In this document: positions 35,656 to 50,022 of the stretch, piece after piece | How positions within the stretch are numbered: position 1 is the stretch's first letter | How the letters are laid out: every line of letters starts with the position of its first letter | Origin: Megalonaias nervosa | Lineage: Eukaryota > Mollusca > Bivalvia > Unionida > Unionidae | Direction: 5' to 3' | Assembly: GCA_016617855.1 (NCBI GenBank) | Contig: JAECUM010001756.1 | Coordinates: 62,001-126,000 of the forward strand | DNA: 64,000 nt | Program-made: the position numbers and the translations under genes | The notes under the pieces: generated by a model | The model's input: the letters and a program-made list of their open reading frames with translations, nothing else | What the model was told of the DNA's origin: nothing | The model's database searches: none

Positions 35656-36025
35656 CCATGGTGATATGGGCAAAAAGTGATCACAATTAGAAATTTTAAA
35701 CTTGCATGTGTATTGACTCTTTTTGTATCGGAGAGGTATGACGGGAGTGTATCTCAAAGCAATGTTTAGTGTCCTCCAGTGTTCAAGAGCATTACCGTCA
35801 TTTGACCCCAATCACAAATGTGACATTGTGTATTTCTTACCATAAATTGTAGCCATTTTGGAAATGGTCCATTATTTATCTAATCAGGGCGAAATTTAGG
35901 TGACGGTGTACGATGCATCAGAAGATGATTTTAGTACGACACAATAGAACTACTATGTGTATGTTAGTATATATTAGTATATATGGAAATATATTAGTAT
36001 ATAATAAAAGCTGTTTGGAAGAGCT
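35656..36025 (+). other. Probable 3' UTR of the host gene
   Basis: Non-coding AT-rich sequence between the stop codon of the plus-strand gene and just past the AATAAA at 36003. The length (about 370 bases) is ordinary for an animal mRNA. The cleavage position is an estimate of 10-25 bases after the signal. Confidence 0.5.
36003..36008 (+). promoter_or_regulatory. Candidate poly(A) signal AATAAA
   Basis: First canonical hexamer downstream of the stop codon at 35655. It is followed by GT/T-containing sequence (ctgtttggaagagctttggtt), compatible with a downstream element. Confidence 0.5.
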
Positions 36026-36189
36026 TTGGTTAAATGCAGACTTTGAATTTTATATGAGTGAATCATTTATCATTCAAGGATAACCTATTATGGGATACTG
36101 ATACTCTACTATGAAATCAGTGAATGTCGTGTCAAATGAACACTATGTAGATTGTACCATACTTAAAGTTTGTTTATGTGATGTTATAA

Positions 36190-36590
36190 TATCCTTTTAT
36201 ATGACTTACTTTATTGTAAGACATGTGACAGTATACTTTACCTTATGAAACATACAATGTTATGCCTTGCTTCATGCAACATTTAACAGTGTACCTGACA
36301 GTGTGCCTTTATGAAAATTGTGACAGTGTACCTTACTGTATGAAACATTTAACAGTGTGCCTTGCTGTATGTGACAGTGTGCCTTACTTTGTGAAAATTG
36401 TGACAGTGATCCTTGCTATATGAAACATGTAACAGTGTGCCTTGGTGTATGAAACGTGACAGTGTGCCTTGGTGTATGAAACATGTGACAGTGTGCTTTA
36501 CTTTATTAATATGTGACAGTGTACCTTACTCTATGACACATGGGACAGTGTACCTTAGTTTATGAAACATGTGACAGTGTACCCCGATTA
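36190..36590. repeat. Degenerate minisatellite, unit about 29 bp
   Basis: Repeats of gtgacagtgtaccttacttt atgaaacat with many deletions, about 13 copies. It lies just downstream of the end of the host gene. Confidence 0.85.
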
Positions 36591-36617
36591 AAAGGCTTAG
36601 TGATATGGATTAGGACA

Positions 36618-36805
36618 TACTGTTTATACCCATGTAGAAATCAGATCACATTTTGCACCAACAGATCTGGGTCAATGCGGTTTGTTCTGAGTAACCAGTA
36701 GAACAGTTAACATAGACCCTGATCTGCCAGCATGTTATGTGATGACATATCAGGGTCAGTGTTGTTTTGCAGTTGGTCTTGATTTACAATCAAGTAGATA
36801 CGGTA
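36618..36805. mobile_element. Palindromic MITE copy 1 (family A)
   Basis: About 190 bases with imperfect terminal inverted repeats (tactgtttatacccatgtag ... caagtagatacggta) and a core with inverted agatctgggtc / gaccctgatctgcca segments. It lacks coding capacity. It is the most diverged of five copies. Confidence 0.65.
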
Positions 36806-36892
36806 ATAAAAGGAGAAAATGACACCCTTTTATCTTTGAGGGATCAATTTTTATGATCTAAATTACAATAATCCTAAGGTTGATGCTTATAC

Positions 36893-37062
36893 GGTATTCC
36901 CTCATCAAATACTGTCCATGGGAACCATAGATTATATTGTTTGGTAATGAAACTGCCTGTAGTGAAGCACATGATATATAAATAATGGAATCCATGATCA
37001 TGCCTTATAAATAGGAACTGTGTAATAATGAGGGGCCTTGTAATGAGTGGGGGACTGCTACA
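36893..37062. mobile_element. Second, degenerate copy of the pogo/Tigger-like MITE
   Basis: It follows the element at 8732-8936 in order: tactgtccatgggaaccata, aatggaatccatgatcatgc, aggaactgtgtaataatgag, gggccttgtaatgagtgggg. It is diverged but clearly related. Confidence 0.5.
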
Positions 37063-37114
37063 TCATTTATCAAAATGGTTTATATTAGCAGTTATTTTTT
37101 TCTTGCTCAGTTTA

Positions 37115-37115
<1 letters not shown>

Positions 37116-37165
<50 letters not shown>
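37116..37165. repeat. (TA)n microsatellite
   Basis: A TA run of about 50 bases. Confidence 0.95.
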
Positions 37166-37168
<3 letters not shown>

Positions 37169-40100
37169 TTATGACATGTCAGCAGAATCCTGGCTATATA
37201 GTACCAGCTCAAATTAAGTTCTAAAAGTATGAAGGTCAATGTTGAAAAAAGAAACTTTATGAACATGAACTCTTAAAATAACATGCATGTCGTCTTACAA
37301 GATAAAAAGATAAAAGATAATATATTAACATTCTTTAAAAGACATAAAATAAAGGTAACAATTATACAACCCTTAAAATATGGGATTGAAAGTCATGTCA
37401 AATTTAAAGTATTTTGAAAAACAATGATTTTTTTTGTAGTTTTTGTTATATAGTTGAGGAATAATATGTATCATGTTTGTGTGTGTGTGTGAGAGAGAAG
37501 AGAACTATGTCTTCAAAATTTTTTAAAGTACTTAAATCCTGCCCATTGTTTATGACAGGTATGTTGTTTTGTGCATTTAAATTTTGGGTGTGTGCCCATC
37601 TTGAAATCTTTACTTTTGTGGCAAAAATCTTTAATTCTTGGGTATTTATTGATATAGTCTAAAGTGATATTTTCATTCTCAAATAAATAATATTTCATTC
37701 TCATATAAATATGATGAATTATTATTGATGAGGTACAGAGATCTTCTGAGTTTAATGACTCATTTTTAAACAATGTTTTGCACCATAGTGGTGTTAAAAA
37801 AAATATTTCAAACCTTGCTACACTAAAATGTAATATTAACTCGAATTATCAATTATTAATGCATTTTCTGTTGAGATGTTTTCTGGTATGATACAATACA
37901 AAAGTCTATTTTCTATTTTTTAGTTTAAAATAAAGTTTAAAATCCTTAAAAAGTTGTCCGACTATTCATATCCTTTTTATTTAGGGCCCTCTCACATTCC
38001 TTTTATTTTCAACTTACTATATTTGCTTCAATTCCACTGAGCATTTGTCAAGATGTTACTTCAAAGTTACTAAATATTTCAGCAACACTGACCATATTTA
38101 ATTGCAGATTTGCTTCATTTGTAGAACTTGAACGGCTTTCATATTTCTGTCCATTTTAGTATTATTTTTTTAGGAGTTTTTGAGAAGTCATTTAGATATT
38201 TTTATATTTTCAGTAATGGCAGATACATCTGACAGTAGATTTGCATACGTTGTACAACTTCAGTGGTTTTTATTCTAGAATGCTGTCAAATTTTGAAAAT
38301 TTCTCGAGTGGTTTATGCAAAGCTGTTGCTCAGTTTTCTATATTTAGTAATGGCAGCCATTTGTAGCAGATGAAAAAGTCTTGATGCCAGGATGCTTTCA
38401 GAAAAATATAGTTTTTGAGAAGAAGGTGCATACATTTTTTTGTGTGTTTCTGTTTTAAGTCAAGACAACCAAATATGTCAGATTGGCATACTTGTATAAA
38501 ATTAACAAGTCAGAAGGCGAAAATGCTCCCTCTAAAATTTGGGTTTAAATGGTCAAGTGGTTTATGAAAAGCTGAAAATATCCAATCACACATGATGGAC
38601 AACAGATGATGCATGCTGAAAGAAGTTCCACACCAGAAGTTTGGCCTTTACAGCTGGATGAACTAAAAATGAAAGAAAGATGATCATCATCTCATCATTG
38701 TACTGTCTGCATACAAGGCATTAAATTGATTTATAAAATAATGAATTTAATAACTTTCCTGGGAAAGTGTGACCTGATTTACCTACTGTCTGGATTCACA
38801 TGTGTATTCAAACATTGTCCTAATTTACATATTGTTTTCACCTATTGTCATGATTCACCAAATGTATTCACCAACTGTCCTGACTCACATATTGTATTTG
38901 TATTGTCCTGATTCATTCACCTTTTGTCCCGACTTACCTATTCAAAAACATGAATCTGCATGTGACATTTCTTTATTCTTAAAAGATAAATGACTTAAGG
39001 ATAGATGAACAAAGGAACACAGTGATTGGTCCAAATTTTCAGTTTATTTGGAATTTGTACAAAACTAGCTAATCATAATCCAGCTATCTAACAGCCAGAT
39101 CATAAATGCAGACTTGCATACTACACTTCAATGATACAGTCAAAATCATTTTTACATTATTAAGGTTAAAAATAAATACTCCGAAATATACAATCCCGCC
39201 AAGTGTGACATAAAACCACTACTTAAGGCCAAGTCCTAACATGCCTTTATTCTGGTGTTAGACATATTGGTGTTTGTGCACATGTGCCTTGCCCCATATT
39301 TTTGAGATATTTTAGTGTAAGCCCATAATCAAAGTAAAAATATGTTATAGGTGAGTTGGGGTGGGGTTGGATTCGGGTTTCTCCACCGCCATTTTAAGTC
39401 TTCAACACTGAGATGTACTCAAAGTATCGTGTCTAGCTTGCACGTTTTGCGCCTGACGTGTTTTGTACTCAGACAATGATACCGAGGCTGGCATTCTTTA
39501 ACATTTATATGTGTCAATGCCTTAACAATTACTAATTTCTTGCATGGCAAGAGAAGCCAACTACTACCTTAAACTATCCAAATAGCTGGTTGGTCAGGGA
39601 TTGTCACTCCCAAAGAACCAAAGAAAAATTGATCTTTTTTTGCTGGAAAAAATTGGTAATTCTGAGTCGGCTAAATCACGAAATATAACAAGTAAAATGC
39701 ACCATCCATGAGGTCTGTGCCTTTTAAGACAAGAATATGAAACAAATCAAGACTTGGCGTACAAAATTTCTATTCTGCAATGAAGTAATGGCTCTATGTA
39801 ACTGCTTGTAACCATGTTTGCCAACAAAAACACAACATTGGGAAAAAAGGCTGCCTCGTACACAGAAGAGTTCTAATGGGAGGTAATACACTGATACATT
39901 GAAAACATGACTAGAAATGTTTACCTTGTCATGAATAAATACTTTTTTCCCCCAATTACAGATCAATACCTCCAGAATATTTTACATGGTTTTCATGCAA
40001 AAATATACTGCTGTTATGACATTAGGCTAAATGAATGCAGTGCAACTCTGTGCACATTGGTTTTTGCATGCTTTGCAGTAAAAACTTTGTGTTCATAACC

Positions 40101-41083
40101 TGACAGAACAGTGCAAGCAACAATGTTTGGTAAGGAATAAAAAACTTTGCATATTTTGGCATTTTCACAGAAAACTAAGTCTGTAGACCAGCTGTGACAA
40201 CTATGTCATGTGGAATTTTTTGCTGAATGATATCATCTGTGATAACATTGTTGTAACAATGAAAGAATAAAGCAAAAGCTTTACCCACCTGAACACAAAA
40301 GTGCAGGATTTTGTTCGCAGAACTAAACCTATAAAACATACCTAACAACTACAGCATAAGAAATAAACTTGTATAAAATGTCCTTTTCTTTTCAATAACA
40401 TAACTTCTGATAAGACCACATGTGACAATATTATCATTTAAAAGAAATGAAAGCAAGAGCCAAGACTTTATCTGCTTCAATATCATATACTCTCTTCGTC
40501 AATGATTTCTAACCAGTGGGGTCCAATTAGTGAAATAAACATTCAAGAAATGTTACAAAGCAAAACACAAATAGCTGTTCTGTTGAATAAAATATATACA
40601 TATTGCAAATTGTATATTTAATTACTTCAAGAAATATGAATTCAATCATGTCACACCAAATGAAACAATTTATATGCTAAAGAAACAGCATGTTAAAAAT
40701 AAAGGAGTTCCCTAGATAGCCCCAATGGATAAACCCAATACCCAATAGCACTGCCATGAAGATATGTGCAAAAGTGAATTAAAACTGGTATTAACATATT
40801 TTAAATTAAATTAAATAAATATTGGTTGCATTTGCATTTACAGACCTAGTTTTTCTGCAAAAAGGTAAAAATATACCAAAAACAATCACCTGATGAATGA
40901 TGCTAGCTTACTGTCTAATAAGATGGGCTCATTTGAATATATTGGTAGTGGTCATTCTGAAGAAAACCTGTAAATGACACTTTTCCATAAAATTATTTAT
41001 TAAAAAAAGTTGTCACACAAATGCATACAAAAACCTATTTGGACAGAGTTTAGTTTTAAATCAGCAAGGCTGAAAACAATGTG
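37166..41083. other. Intergenic or UTR-like AT-rich sequence
   Basis: No gene is recognised. The stretch 38760-38935 has weak internal repetition (tcacatattgt / cctgattca). A TTTATT at 39043-39048 could be a minus-strand poly(A) signal, but nothing links it to a transcript. Confidence 0.4.
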
Positions 41084-41155
41084 AACCTCACGTGCCATCG
41101 GTGCCAGTTTATAATCGCTTATAATGTGAGCCTCATGTGCCATCGGTGCCAGTTT

Positions 41156-41373
41156 ATAATCACTTATAAGTCGAGTCAAACTGCAAACAACAAAGATCCC
41201 GTTCTGCCATAGCATAATGCACCAGCAGATCAGGGTCTATTTTGTTTGTTCTAATGACAGCTCCCAACAAACTGCACAGACCCAAATCAGCCAGTGCATT
41301 ATGTGACAGCAGACCTGGGTCTGTGCAATTTGCAGTTGGAGTCGTCTTATAAGCAAGTATATAAGATATATGG
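41156..41373. mobile_element. Palindromic MITE copy 2 (family A)
   Basis: Shares the core cagacccaaatcagccagtg, gcagacctgggtctgtgcaa and cagttggagtcgtcttataa with the other copies. Its left end is altered by a tandem duplication at 41084-41165 (unit about 45 bases, catgtgccatcggtgccagt). Confidence 0.65.
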
Positions 41374-44149
41374 CTATCAAAACCCTGACTCTAAATTTGA
41401 ACATTATTGACAATAACAAAAGACAATGTCGACACTGCAACAAGAAAAGTGACACCTGTATCTCACTATCATTGCAAGTGGATAAAACAAAAACGGATGC
41501 CATCATTATTATTTGCATGTAACTTGTGTGTGTTTTATTTCAAACAGTAGTTAATTACAAAAATACTCTTATAATGAAGAGTTATCCTAAAGTTTGCATC
41601 CGACTAAAACTGAAATAAAAAGAAACAGACCAAAGCTGAATTAAAATAATACTGTTCAGAATGAGGTATAAAGAATCATGGATTGATATAAGATAAAATG
41701 TCAGGTATTAATTATAGATTATTTTTTGCATTCCATTACAAATGCCCTGATTTAAACTAAATTTCTCATAATTTCTTCTCAGATTGAGATTTTACATGAT
41801 TTTACTCTTTATAAATCTGAAAACATTCCTAATTTTTTTAAGTGCCAGTCAGTAAAAAGGATGAAAAGTAACTCTTTAGCTTTAAAATTGAGCATTGGAA
41901 AATCATTATTTTTGGGAAAAAATAAGAGTTTAGGAATTCTTCAAATTTGAAAAAATTGTGAATTTTCCCAAGTTTTTTACTTCTTTTTTCTCAGAAGCAT
42001 TCTAGATATTACAACTATTTTAATTCTTCCATGCATGCCAAATTTTCAGTGAAAATTTATTGTTGGCAACCTGTCAATATATTAAGATCTCAGTCTGAAG
42101 AATGAAAATGGAGATGCTAAGTGAATGCGTAATCAAAGTATGCAAAAGCACATAATTTATTGCTTTGTGATTAAAGTCAGTTAAAATCAATACATCCTAT
42201 TACCCTATTAATGCTGAGTTGTCTCCCTTCAATTTTGTATCGACCATTTTAATGAAAATGTATCCATTTTGCAAAAGTTTAAGAACATTAATTATGAAAT
42301 ATGTGAGTTTACAATTATCCTTATGCAAAAAGATACCTGAAACTTTATCATTTCTTTTAGGCTGTCTGGGGAACATTCAATTTACTGCAGATAAATCTAT
42401 GCACCATCAAAACTTATTGATGTAAGAGTAGACAAAGGAAAACAACTCCAAATTACTCATTTTCCATTTATTAAGAAATCCTTTCACTGACTAACAATAC
42501 AATTAACCTAATTACTGATTCTGTGCCATTTGAGCTTTAATCATTTATATCTTCACTGAAGTTAAATTAAATTTTAAGTTGATTCAACTAAAAAACTTTT
42601 TGTATCATTACTCTTCAACATGTTAAGATGCTGTTCAAATTCTTGATCCTTCACATAACACTGTAATCTGGTTTAATATAAAACAGAAAAATTTACTAAC
42701 TCACGTTTTAACACATTAAATTCTATAAAATCAAAATTATTACAATGAAAACTTTTGTATATTAACCTTTTATCCTCATAGTGGATGCCAAATTTATTTT
42801 GGCGTAATGGATGAAAAATCAATTGCAAATATCAGACAATAAAACATGGTATATTGCTCCAACTGAAACTCTGTTAACCTGTCTACCTATGATTATGCAA
42901 TGATCTAAAGATAGCATGTCATACCATTTGTAAGCTATCAACCAGAATTGCCAATATCAAGTTTCCAACAGTTTCCATGAGGTCAATATAAATGAACTTT
43001 ACATACTGACATCAGTTAGCATATGAATTGACAGCAGTAAGATTAAAAAAAAAACAACAAAAGGTTAAAATAAATTACAACAAAAAAAGAAGAAAAAAAA
43101 TTAAACAGAAAACATTGGATAAAATAGATACACTGAGGTAACACATGATGCAATATTAGACCAGTTAGTTTTTCTCTGCCATTTTTTAATGTTTTCTGGC
43201 TATGGCAAAGAACAACTGCGATGAGGCAAAAACAACAGTGGATGGTCCACCCTTACAAATTCTGGATAACTCATAACTAATAAATTCTGCGGACTGATCT
43301 TTTATACTAATACAACAAGTCATATGGTTTAAATGCAACAAAGTTTTCCAAGCACTCTCACTATTTATTAGTAACCATCCTCTGAATTTACCACATCTGT
43401 CCAGCAGCTGTTGAATTCCTAGATGAACAATTAGTGCTGATCATTCACTATTGAACTGCAACTATCCTCTGCCACTGTCAGTAATGTCAGAGAATAATAA
43501 ACAGTGGTGGAGAAGAACTTGTTGGTCTAGTCACTAAGTCTACTATATTTTCTCAAGTGGTACAGAGCAAGATTTACCCTTGTATGATCTACCCACAAGT
43601 TTGAGTCCATGTTGTTGGTTATAGATGCGATTTTAAGTGAACAGTGAAAACCATTATCTGCCGCTACAATAGGTCGTTGTTCGTATTTGGGTGTACATTA
43701 TGCATGGATAAGTAATGTATCAGGTTGACTTCTTCATAAGTAACTGTAGATTTGACTGCTACAGAAGCTGTGCCTGGAAGGGCAGAAGCAGTATTTCTAC
43801 TGGAAAATTATTTGGAGTTTTACCAAAATGCAAATAAGATAAATTGTAAGGTCATACAAGTTTCTACAATCAACATCTAATTAAGAGACCAAATGGTCTC
43901 CAGTAATTTTGTTTGAATCTGTTTTCCCATCATTCTTGGCATTTTTTCCTTTCAAATTTCATGCCACTGTTCAGGACAAATATTAGCAAACACAAGAGGG
44001 TGGGGGTCTCCATGTTAAGCCTCTACTCAAATGATAAATTTCAACAAAATTCTAAACAGGTTCATGGAAGGGGCTGATACCCTACTGGCCAAAAAGAAAT
44101 GTCCAGAAATTCAAGACCTTTTAACTGCAATGTGTTGAAAGTATCTTGG
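41374..44149. other. AT-rich sequence without a recognised gene
   Basis: Low GC, no long frames with protein-like content, no tandem array. Confidence 0.4.
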
Positions 44150-44800
44150 ATGTTTTTTAGTCATAAAAAGATTTTCAAATTAGCTGCTGTGGTGGTCACA
44201 TTGGATGTCAGATTGGCACCATCTTCATTTAGGACCCAGTAAATATCATCTCAAATAATTTGGTGAAGCCCATCACTATGACCATCCATTCAAGGTGATT
44301 ACAAAATTGTCAAGATGACAACTGTACCAGTGATTCTGATGTACAGATGGCACCAGATTCTTTTAGGGCTGACCAGGAATGATAAAGTTTTCTGCCAAAA
44401 ATCCCATGCTGGTCTGGCCATTCATTTGGGAGGAATAGAGTTCACAACATTTTCAAGATAATCACCATGGTGGCCATACTGAAGGTCAGTTTGCATCATT
44501 TTCAATTATGACCAAATAAATTGGAACCATTTTCATTTAGGACCAACTAGACATCATAAGAAGTCTTTTAGTGAAAACCCTATGCTGATATCACCATCCA
44601 ATCAGAAGTAGTGATAACAAGATTTTCAAGCTTGACACTGATGGTGGCCATATTGGTTGTCCGAGTTGTACCATTTTCATTTATGGCCAATGATACCATG
44701 TGGTGAAAGTGTGTGTAAAGTTTCATAGGAATCTTCCAAATTGTTTGGGAGGAGTAGTAATAACAAACTTGTACTAACTGATGGATCGATGATGGACAAT
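44150..44800 (+). repeat. Degenerate tandem repeat, monomer about 150 bp
   Basis: Four diverged monomers carry accatggtggccatactgaa / actgatggtggccatattgg and accattttcatttaggacca / accatcttcatttaggaccc. It is the same family as 6480-6780 in the other orientation. Confidence 0.7.
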
Positions 44801-46023
44801 GGACCATTAAAAGCTATCCTGGTCTTCAACCAGTTGAGCTATAAAAACTGCTAATGTTCATGGGTTTGCCTCCTTAATAAAAAGTGACCACTGTATCTAA
44901 CTTTCCACTAGCAAGTCTTTATAATTCTTATACTGCATTACTTCCCTATGAGAACCAGTGATAAAGCTGTAAAGAACAATGTTCAGCATCAGGTGCCCGA
45001 GATCGTATAATAGCATACAGTACAGTGGCTTTATTTCATTGATGAACATTATAGCAATTTCATTTTTTTTAAAAATGGTTTTACATTCTGGCAATTTTTA
45101 TTTTAGCAATTACAGACACCGGAAGCTTTTATTATATAAGGTGGCATATTTTGACAGAATTTTTTCCAAGACCCCTAAATCACTGCTCTACCATTAAAAA
45201 TATCTGCCATATGGGATATAATCAAGATAGTATAGAATTTAACAGACTGGTATAGTTTTACTAAAGCAGAATTTGATTGTAAAAAAAAATTTTTGCTGTG
45301 ATACACAGCAAATAAAGGGAAATAAAAAGAGATCAGCAAAATATCAAGCATACAAAATAAATGATCAAACTAAACATGAAATCGAGCTATGTACAAAATT
45401 TAAATTTACACAAAAGCTGACAAATAAACTTACTACAATAGTAGACATACATTTCTGGCATACAGTCAATTTTTAACAGAAACACAAGATGGAGACCATA
45501 CAGAATTAAACGAGGTTTGATGATTCAACAATGTTATTTCACACTGGTATTAGTTATGTGAAAGAAAAATTTAACTACTAAAGACAGCATAAAATTTTAA
45601 CACACTTGCTTTAGGAACGTAAATTGGCAAAAGAAAATGTTTCACAATCATGCTTTGATGAACAGGAAGGTAGGGAAGCGAAAAAAACAACAAGGATTAA
45701 ATGCTAAACCAGCCAGTTGCTGGCAAGTTGAGAAAACTGCATTGAACAGGTTTATCCTAAAAATAAAGATAAGAAATCTCATGCATATCAGCTTAATCAG
45801 ACTTACAGACTGAGAGGTATCTTGCACATGTACTCAGCCAAGATGATTATCAGACATACTATGCATGACACGAAAACTAATTTGGCTTTCAGAGGTATTT
45901 TGCATGCCAACTCAAGCAATCGGATTTTCCGAGACATCCTGCATATCAGCTCAATGAATCTGACAAAAGAAAACTTAACCGAATGTGTGGTTTTGAATAA
46001 TTGACAACTCCCCAAACTCCACC
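44801..46023. other. AT-rich sequence without a recognised gene
   Basis: Weak repetition near 45780-45960 (gcatatcagctcaatgaatc / gcatatcagcttaatcagac) only. Confidence 0.4.
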
Positions 46024-46245
46024 TATCCACTTATACTCACTTGTAAGTTGGCTCCAACTGAACACAGCATAGATCCTAATCTTCTGCCACATCTTGTGCT
46101 GGCAAATCAGGGTCTATGATATTTATTCTACTGATCAGCCCTAACAAACTGCATTGATCCAGATCTGCCATCACATTACGCAATGGCAGATGTGGGTCAA
46201 CGTAGTCTGCATTCAGATCTAACTTGTAAGCAACTATATATGGTA
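46024..46245. mobile_element. Palindromic MITE copy 3 (family A)
   Basis: The left terminus tatactcacttgtaagttgg pairs with the right terminus aacttgtaagcaactatata. The core includes gatccagatctgccatcaca and cgcaatggcagatgtgggtc, which are inverted relative to each other. Confidence 0.7.
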
Positions 46246-48036
46246 CCTAGCACCAGATGTCAATCAAGTATTTTTTATTCAACATTCCAATTTACTGCTG
46301 TCCACTCAAGCCAGCTGTTTGATTTATTACATAATAACATCCAGGTGAAGAGTTTGTCTGACATTAAATTGGCATGGTTAATTGATGATCTGTCACCATA
46401 ACCTATTCACTATGTAACATGTATAAATTCAGACTGTTATAACTCCACTACCTTTTATCTTAATTTTGGGAAATTTTTTCACTATGACTCCAACATTTAC
46501 TAACGAATTGGTATTACAGTCTAAAGAAACATTTGATTTTGAAGACACTGCTGTGCTTATTTGAAGGTTTGATTATTTCTGATTGGGGACTAGTCAATTA
46601 GGCATATGATTCATCACTAAAAATGCCTGCACATTTTTAGTGTCCATTCCAGGAAGGACAGAAACTGTTCATGACTGAAGGCACAAAAACCAAGAAAGAA
46701 TTAATAAACCACCGAAAACCAATTGAAAATATTGCACATATACCAAAATGAGGCATACTATCAAGTTTGATTATTTGTGTCAGTCGACGAAAGAAAATGT
46801 TAACACCGCTTGCAATGGCACTGCTTTCAAACTTAACGTCTGCTTTGGAGCTCTATTTTAACCTAAATAAATACAGCCGCACACAATAACTAAGCAATTC
46901 TAGTTCAAACTACTACAAACTCAATTTCATTATCCTGTGGTTTGCATAAAATGAACCAGTTTCTCCAAACTAACCTTGTCAATATACTGATTCAGCAATA
47001 TATGATAACAAGATTAAATAAATAAGAAAAATAAATTAAGTCAGAAACTGTCTTCAACATGCAAACAATAATATTCTTTTAAAATCCAAAATATATTCAA
47101 GAGACAGGGTTGATATAGAATAATAGCCGTGCTATCAAAATATGATTTAACTGGCTCTAGGTATCAATGTTTTCACTTTTACAATGTACTCTATTTGAAT
47201 AAAAAAACTATTCTTTGAAAACTGCCTAAATTCTTCTTAATTTCCCTGCCAAATTATAGATGGAAGCCGGTAATCTGGCCTAGCCCAATCATGTTAATGT
47301 TTAAACACCAACTTTAAAATCAAAAGTGATAAAAACCTTTTCTGCCATTTAAATCTATGTACATAATTGTATATTAATTATAGTCAAAATAGAAAATTGC
47401 TATTTCTAACAAAATGAAAAGCAGAACTTTATCAATTAACTCATTCAACATGTGTTAAGAAAATGCCAATCTTGACAAATTTGTCATGTACATGATGATA
47501 TCTCTAACAATTACTAGTTTCTGAATTTTAACATTTAAATTTTTATATTAAGGCTTTGACATTATGCCACTGAAACTTCCAACTTTCTATTGTTTTCTCG
47601 CAAAAAAGTATAATGTTCCATTTACTATATGATCATGCTGACCCATGTGATTAAGGTAAAACAGAGGTTAGGGGAAGTGTTAAATGAAAGATCAGACAGT
47701 ACAGGATACTTGTGTACAAATATTTGTGTAAACACTGGATGTGGCTGGGTTTTTTATTTTTTAATTTTTCTAATACAAATTGCAACATTTAGCACTAAAA
47801 ATTAAATAAAACAATACCGACCTTTGAATCAGTGAACATGAAGATTTATGCAACAGTCTACTTACCATATTGACTCACATTTAATGTCAATGAGTCTAAT
47901 TACCTTTGATGTTTACAGGTACTTAAACTTTATGTTCACTTCATCAATGGTCATTAATTATGCAGTGTATATTATTACTTACATGCACCAATTTTCCTCT
48001 CAAATATCTTCTACTGAATTTGTTGGGTTTTTTAAA
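46246..48036. other. AT-rich sequence without a recognised gene
   Basis: No coding or repeat signal that I can support. Confidence 0.4.
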
Positions 48037-48155
48037 ATTTATTTTAATGGCACTTTTAAGACATCATTGGCTACATCATATCGAGTGGGTATCAAGTGTG
48101 CAGCCCTTGGAGTACAAGTCATACACTTTATCAACTGAGCTATCGCAGTTCACTG
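48037..48155 (-). mobile_element. tRNA-derived SINE copy, minus strand
   Basis: Read on the minus strand: box A-like GATAGCTCAGTTGATAAAG (from about 48147 downward), then a body ending gccaatgatgtcttaaaagt gccattaaaa. The ending matches the SINEs at 4303 and 51670. Box B is degenerate. Confidence 0.6.
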
Positions 48156-49854
48156 TACTGAACATGTATCAACGGTAACAACTCCAAAAATTTAGTACTA
48201 ATTATTTATTTCTACAACTAAACTGATTATGTATCACATATCTTTATTTAGCTGGCAAAACATTACATTACTTCATGGTTAATTGAGAACTGAGGTTCAT
48301 ATACCAGCTGAAAATATTTAACTTCAGTTCTCTCAATGGAGAAAAGTGTTGGGTTACAAATAATAAAACCAACTTATTTTTTTAGGGGTTTGAAAAAAAA
48401 CCCCAAAGATCTGAAAAAGCTACTGATGGTTATTTAAGAAACTGGTAGTGCATTTTTAATATTCAAAATTAAACCTCTTTAAAAAAAATAATAAATAAAA
48501 CGTGAATATTGGCAACAGCATACATGACAAATCTAATTTCAACAATGTGCAGGTTAAATAACAGATTATTTAAAAATATTTAATTCAATTGCTGCTCAAT
48601 TTACAACATTAGCAGTCTTTATTATTTCAACTGAAACAAAAAATTACATTAACTACTCTGTATTTCAAGTGATGGAAAAGACCAATGAAAATTTCACTTT
48701 ATTGTTGTCATTATGTGCCAAATTTTTACATTCTGAAGAAGTGAAAAATTTGAATAACTGACCATGTTCAAAACAAAAACACAAACTTTACATTTCCCAG
48801 CATACAAAGAGTTTTGTGTCTAAAAATTTTTCTTTTATTACTGACATATTTATCTTTACAGTCAAAAAATGTATCGGAAATTGAATCTTTCTGTATTAAA
48901 ATTTTGCATAAAAAGAGATAACGGACACCCAAATAAGGTTGACATTAATATGGAAACCTAGCACAGCATTCCCATGCTACTTTAAAATGGTATGACCATT
49001 TCAATCTTAAACTCTGATTCTTTCAAAATATAACCATATATATCATATTGTGGTATATGCACCAGTATTTACATTACAAAATTGTTCATTAAACACAAAT
49101 GACGAATCCCCAAGTTCTACTGACCTCCGACCTATTGCCAGCCATCAATCCTTGTTTACTCAAAATTCCATTTAGTTGCTGCCCACTCTCAAGCTGGGCT
49201 ACATTTATTTTATTAAATAATTCCATCTTTGGTGCTAAGCTTATTTAAGCATACCATACTTATTCTAACAGACGCCCCAGGGGCAGTGCAATTTCCAAAG
49301 GGGGAGGGAATACCGTGCATCAATGTCTGACTGAAAACATTTGTAAATTGTTTTGATATTTCTGACAGTTGCTGGATTACTCATGTAATGTTTTAATTAT
49401 CTGAAATACCATACTGGATATATACAGACTGATAAGGTAGGAATTTCTTTTTCTTTTTTGAAAAATAAAGGGGAGGGGGCACATTAGAAAGGGGGCTTTT
49501 ATTAGAATAACTATGGTAAATGGCAGTGTGCTTTTAGTGATGCTATGATATCTAACAGAATTTTATTATGTACAGTACACAAATCAAACTGCTATAACCA
49601 TCTTGCATGCAGTTTTGAGTATCAACCATGCATCACTTACAAAATATTCAAATTTTGAAAAGAATGCTAATTATCTTCGAGTTGGGGATTTATATGTTCT
49701 GATAATATGATTCCTAATGCCATTCTGTTCTAGAGGAATAGTCCCATCAACCATTTTGCGCATACCACATTTTTCTGCATGCAATATACAGCTGTTGGAC
49801 TGCAAACAGAATAGACCTACGTATCAAATAAAGGTTTAGTTTAGTCTCATGTTT
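48156..49854. other. AT-rich sequence without a recognised gene
   Basis: No coding or repeat signal that I can support. Confidence 0.4.
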
Positions 49855-50022
49855 TGTGACACAGCAACATTAGTCAATTACTAGCTGCCATGGCAACTGT
49901 AGTAAATGCCTTGCTATGAAACACTGACCTAGCTGACCAGGACTGATCTGATGGCTGGATTTGAACCTTCAGCCTTTCTGGTAACAAACTGGGCACACAA
50001 ACCACTGATTGAACTAGCATAT
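49855..50022 (-). mobile_element. tRNA-derived SINE copy, minus strand
   Basis: On the minus strand box A is GCTAGTTCAATCAGTGG (about 50003-50019) and box B is AAGGTTCAAATCC (49957-49970). The box B flank (cagatcagtcctggtcag) is shared with the SINE at 54830-55003, indicating one subfamily. Confidence 0.7.
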
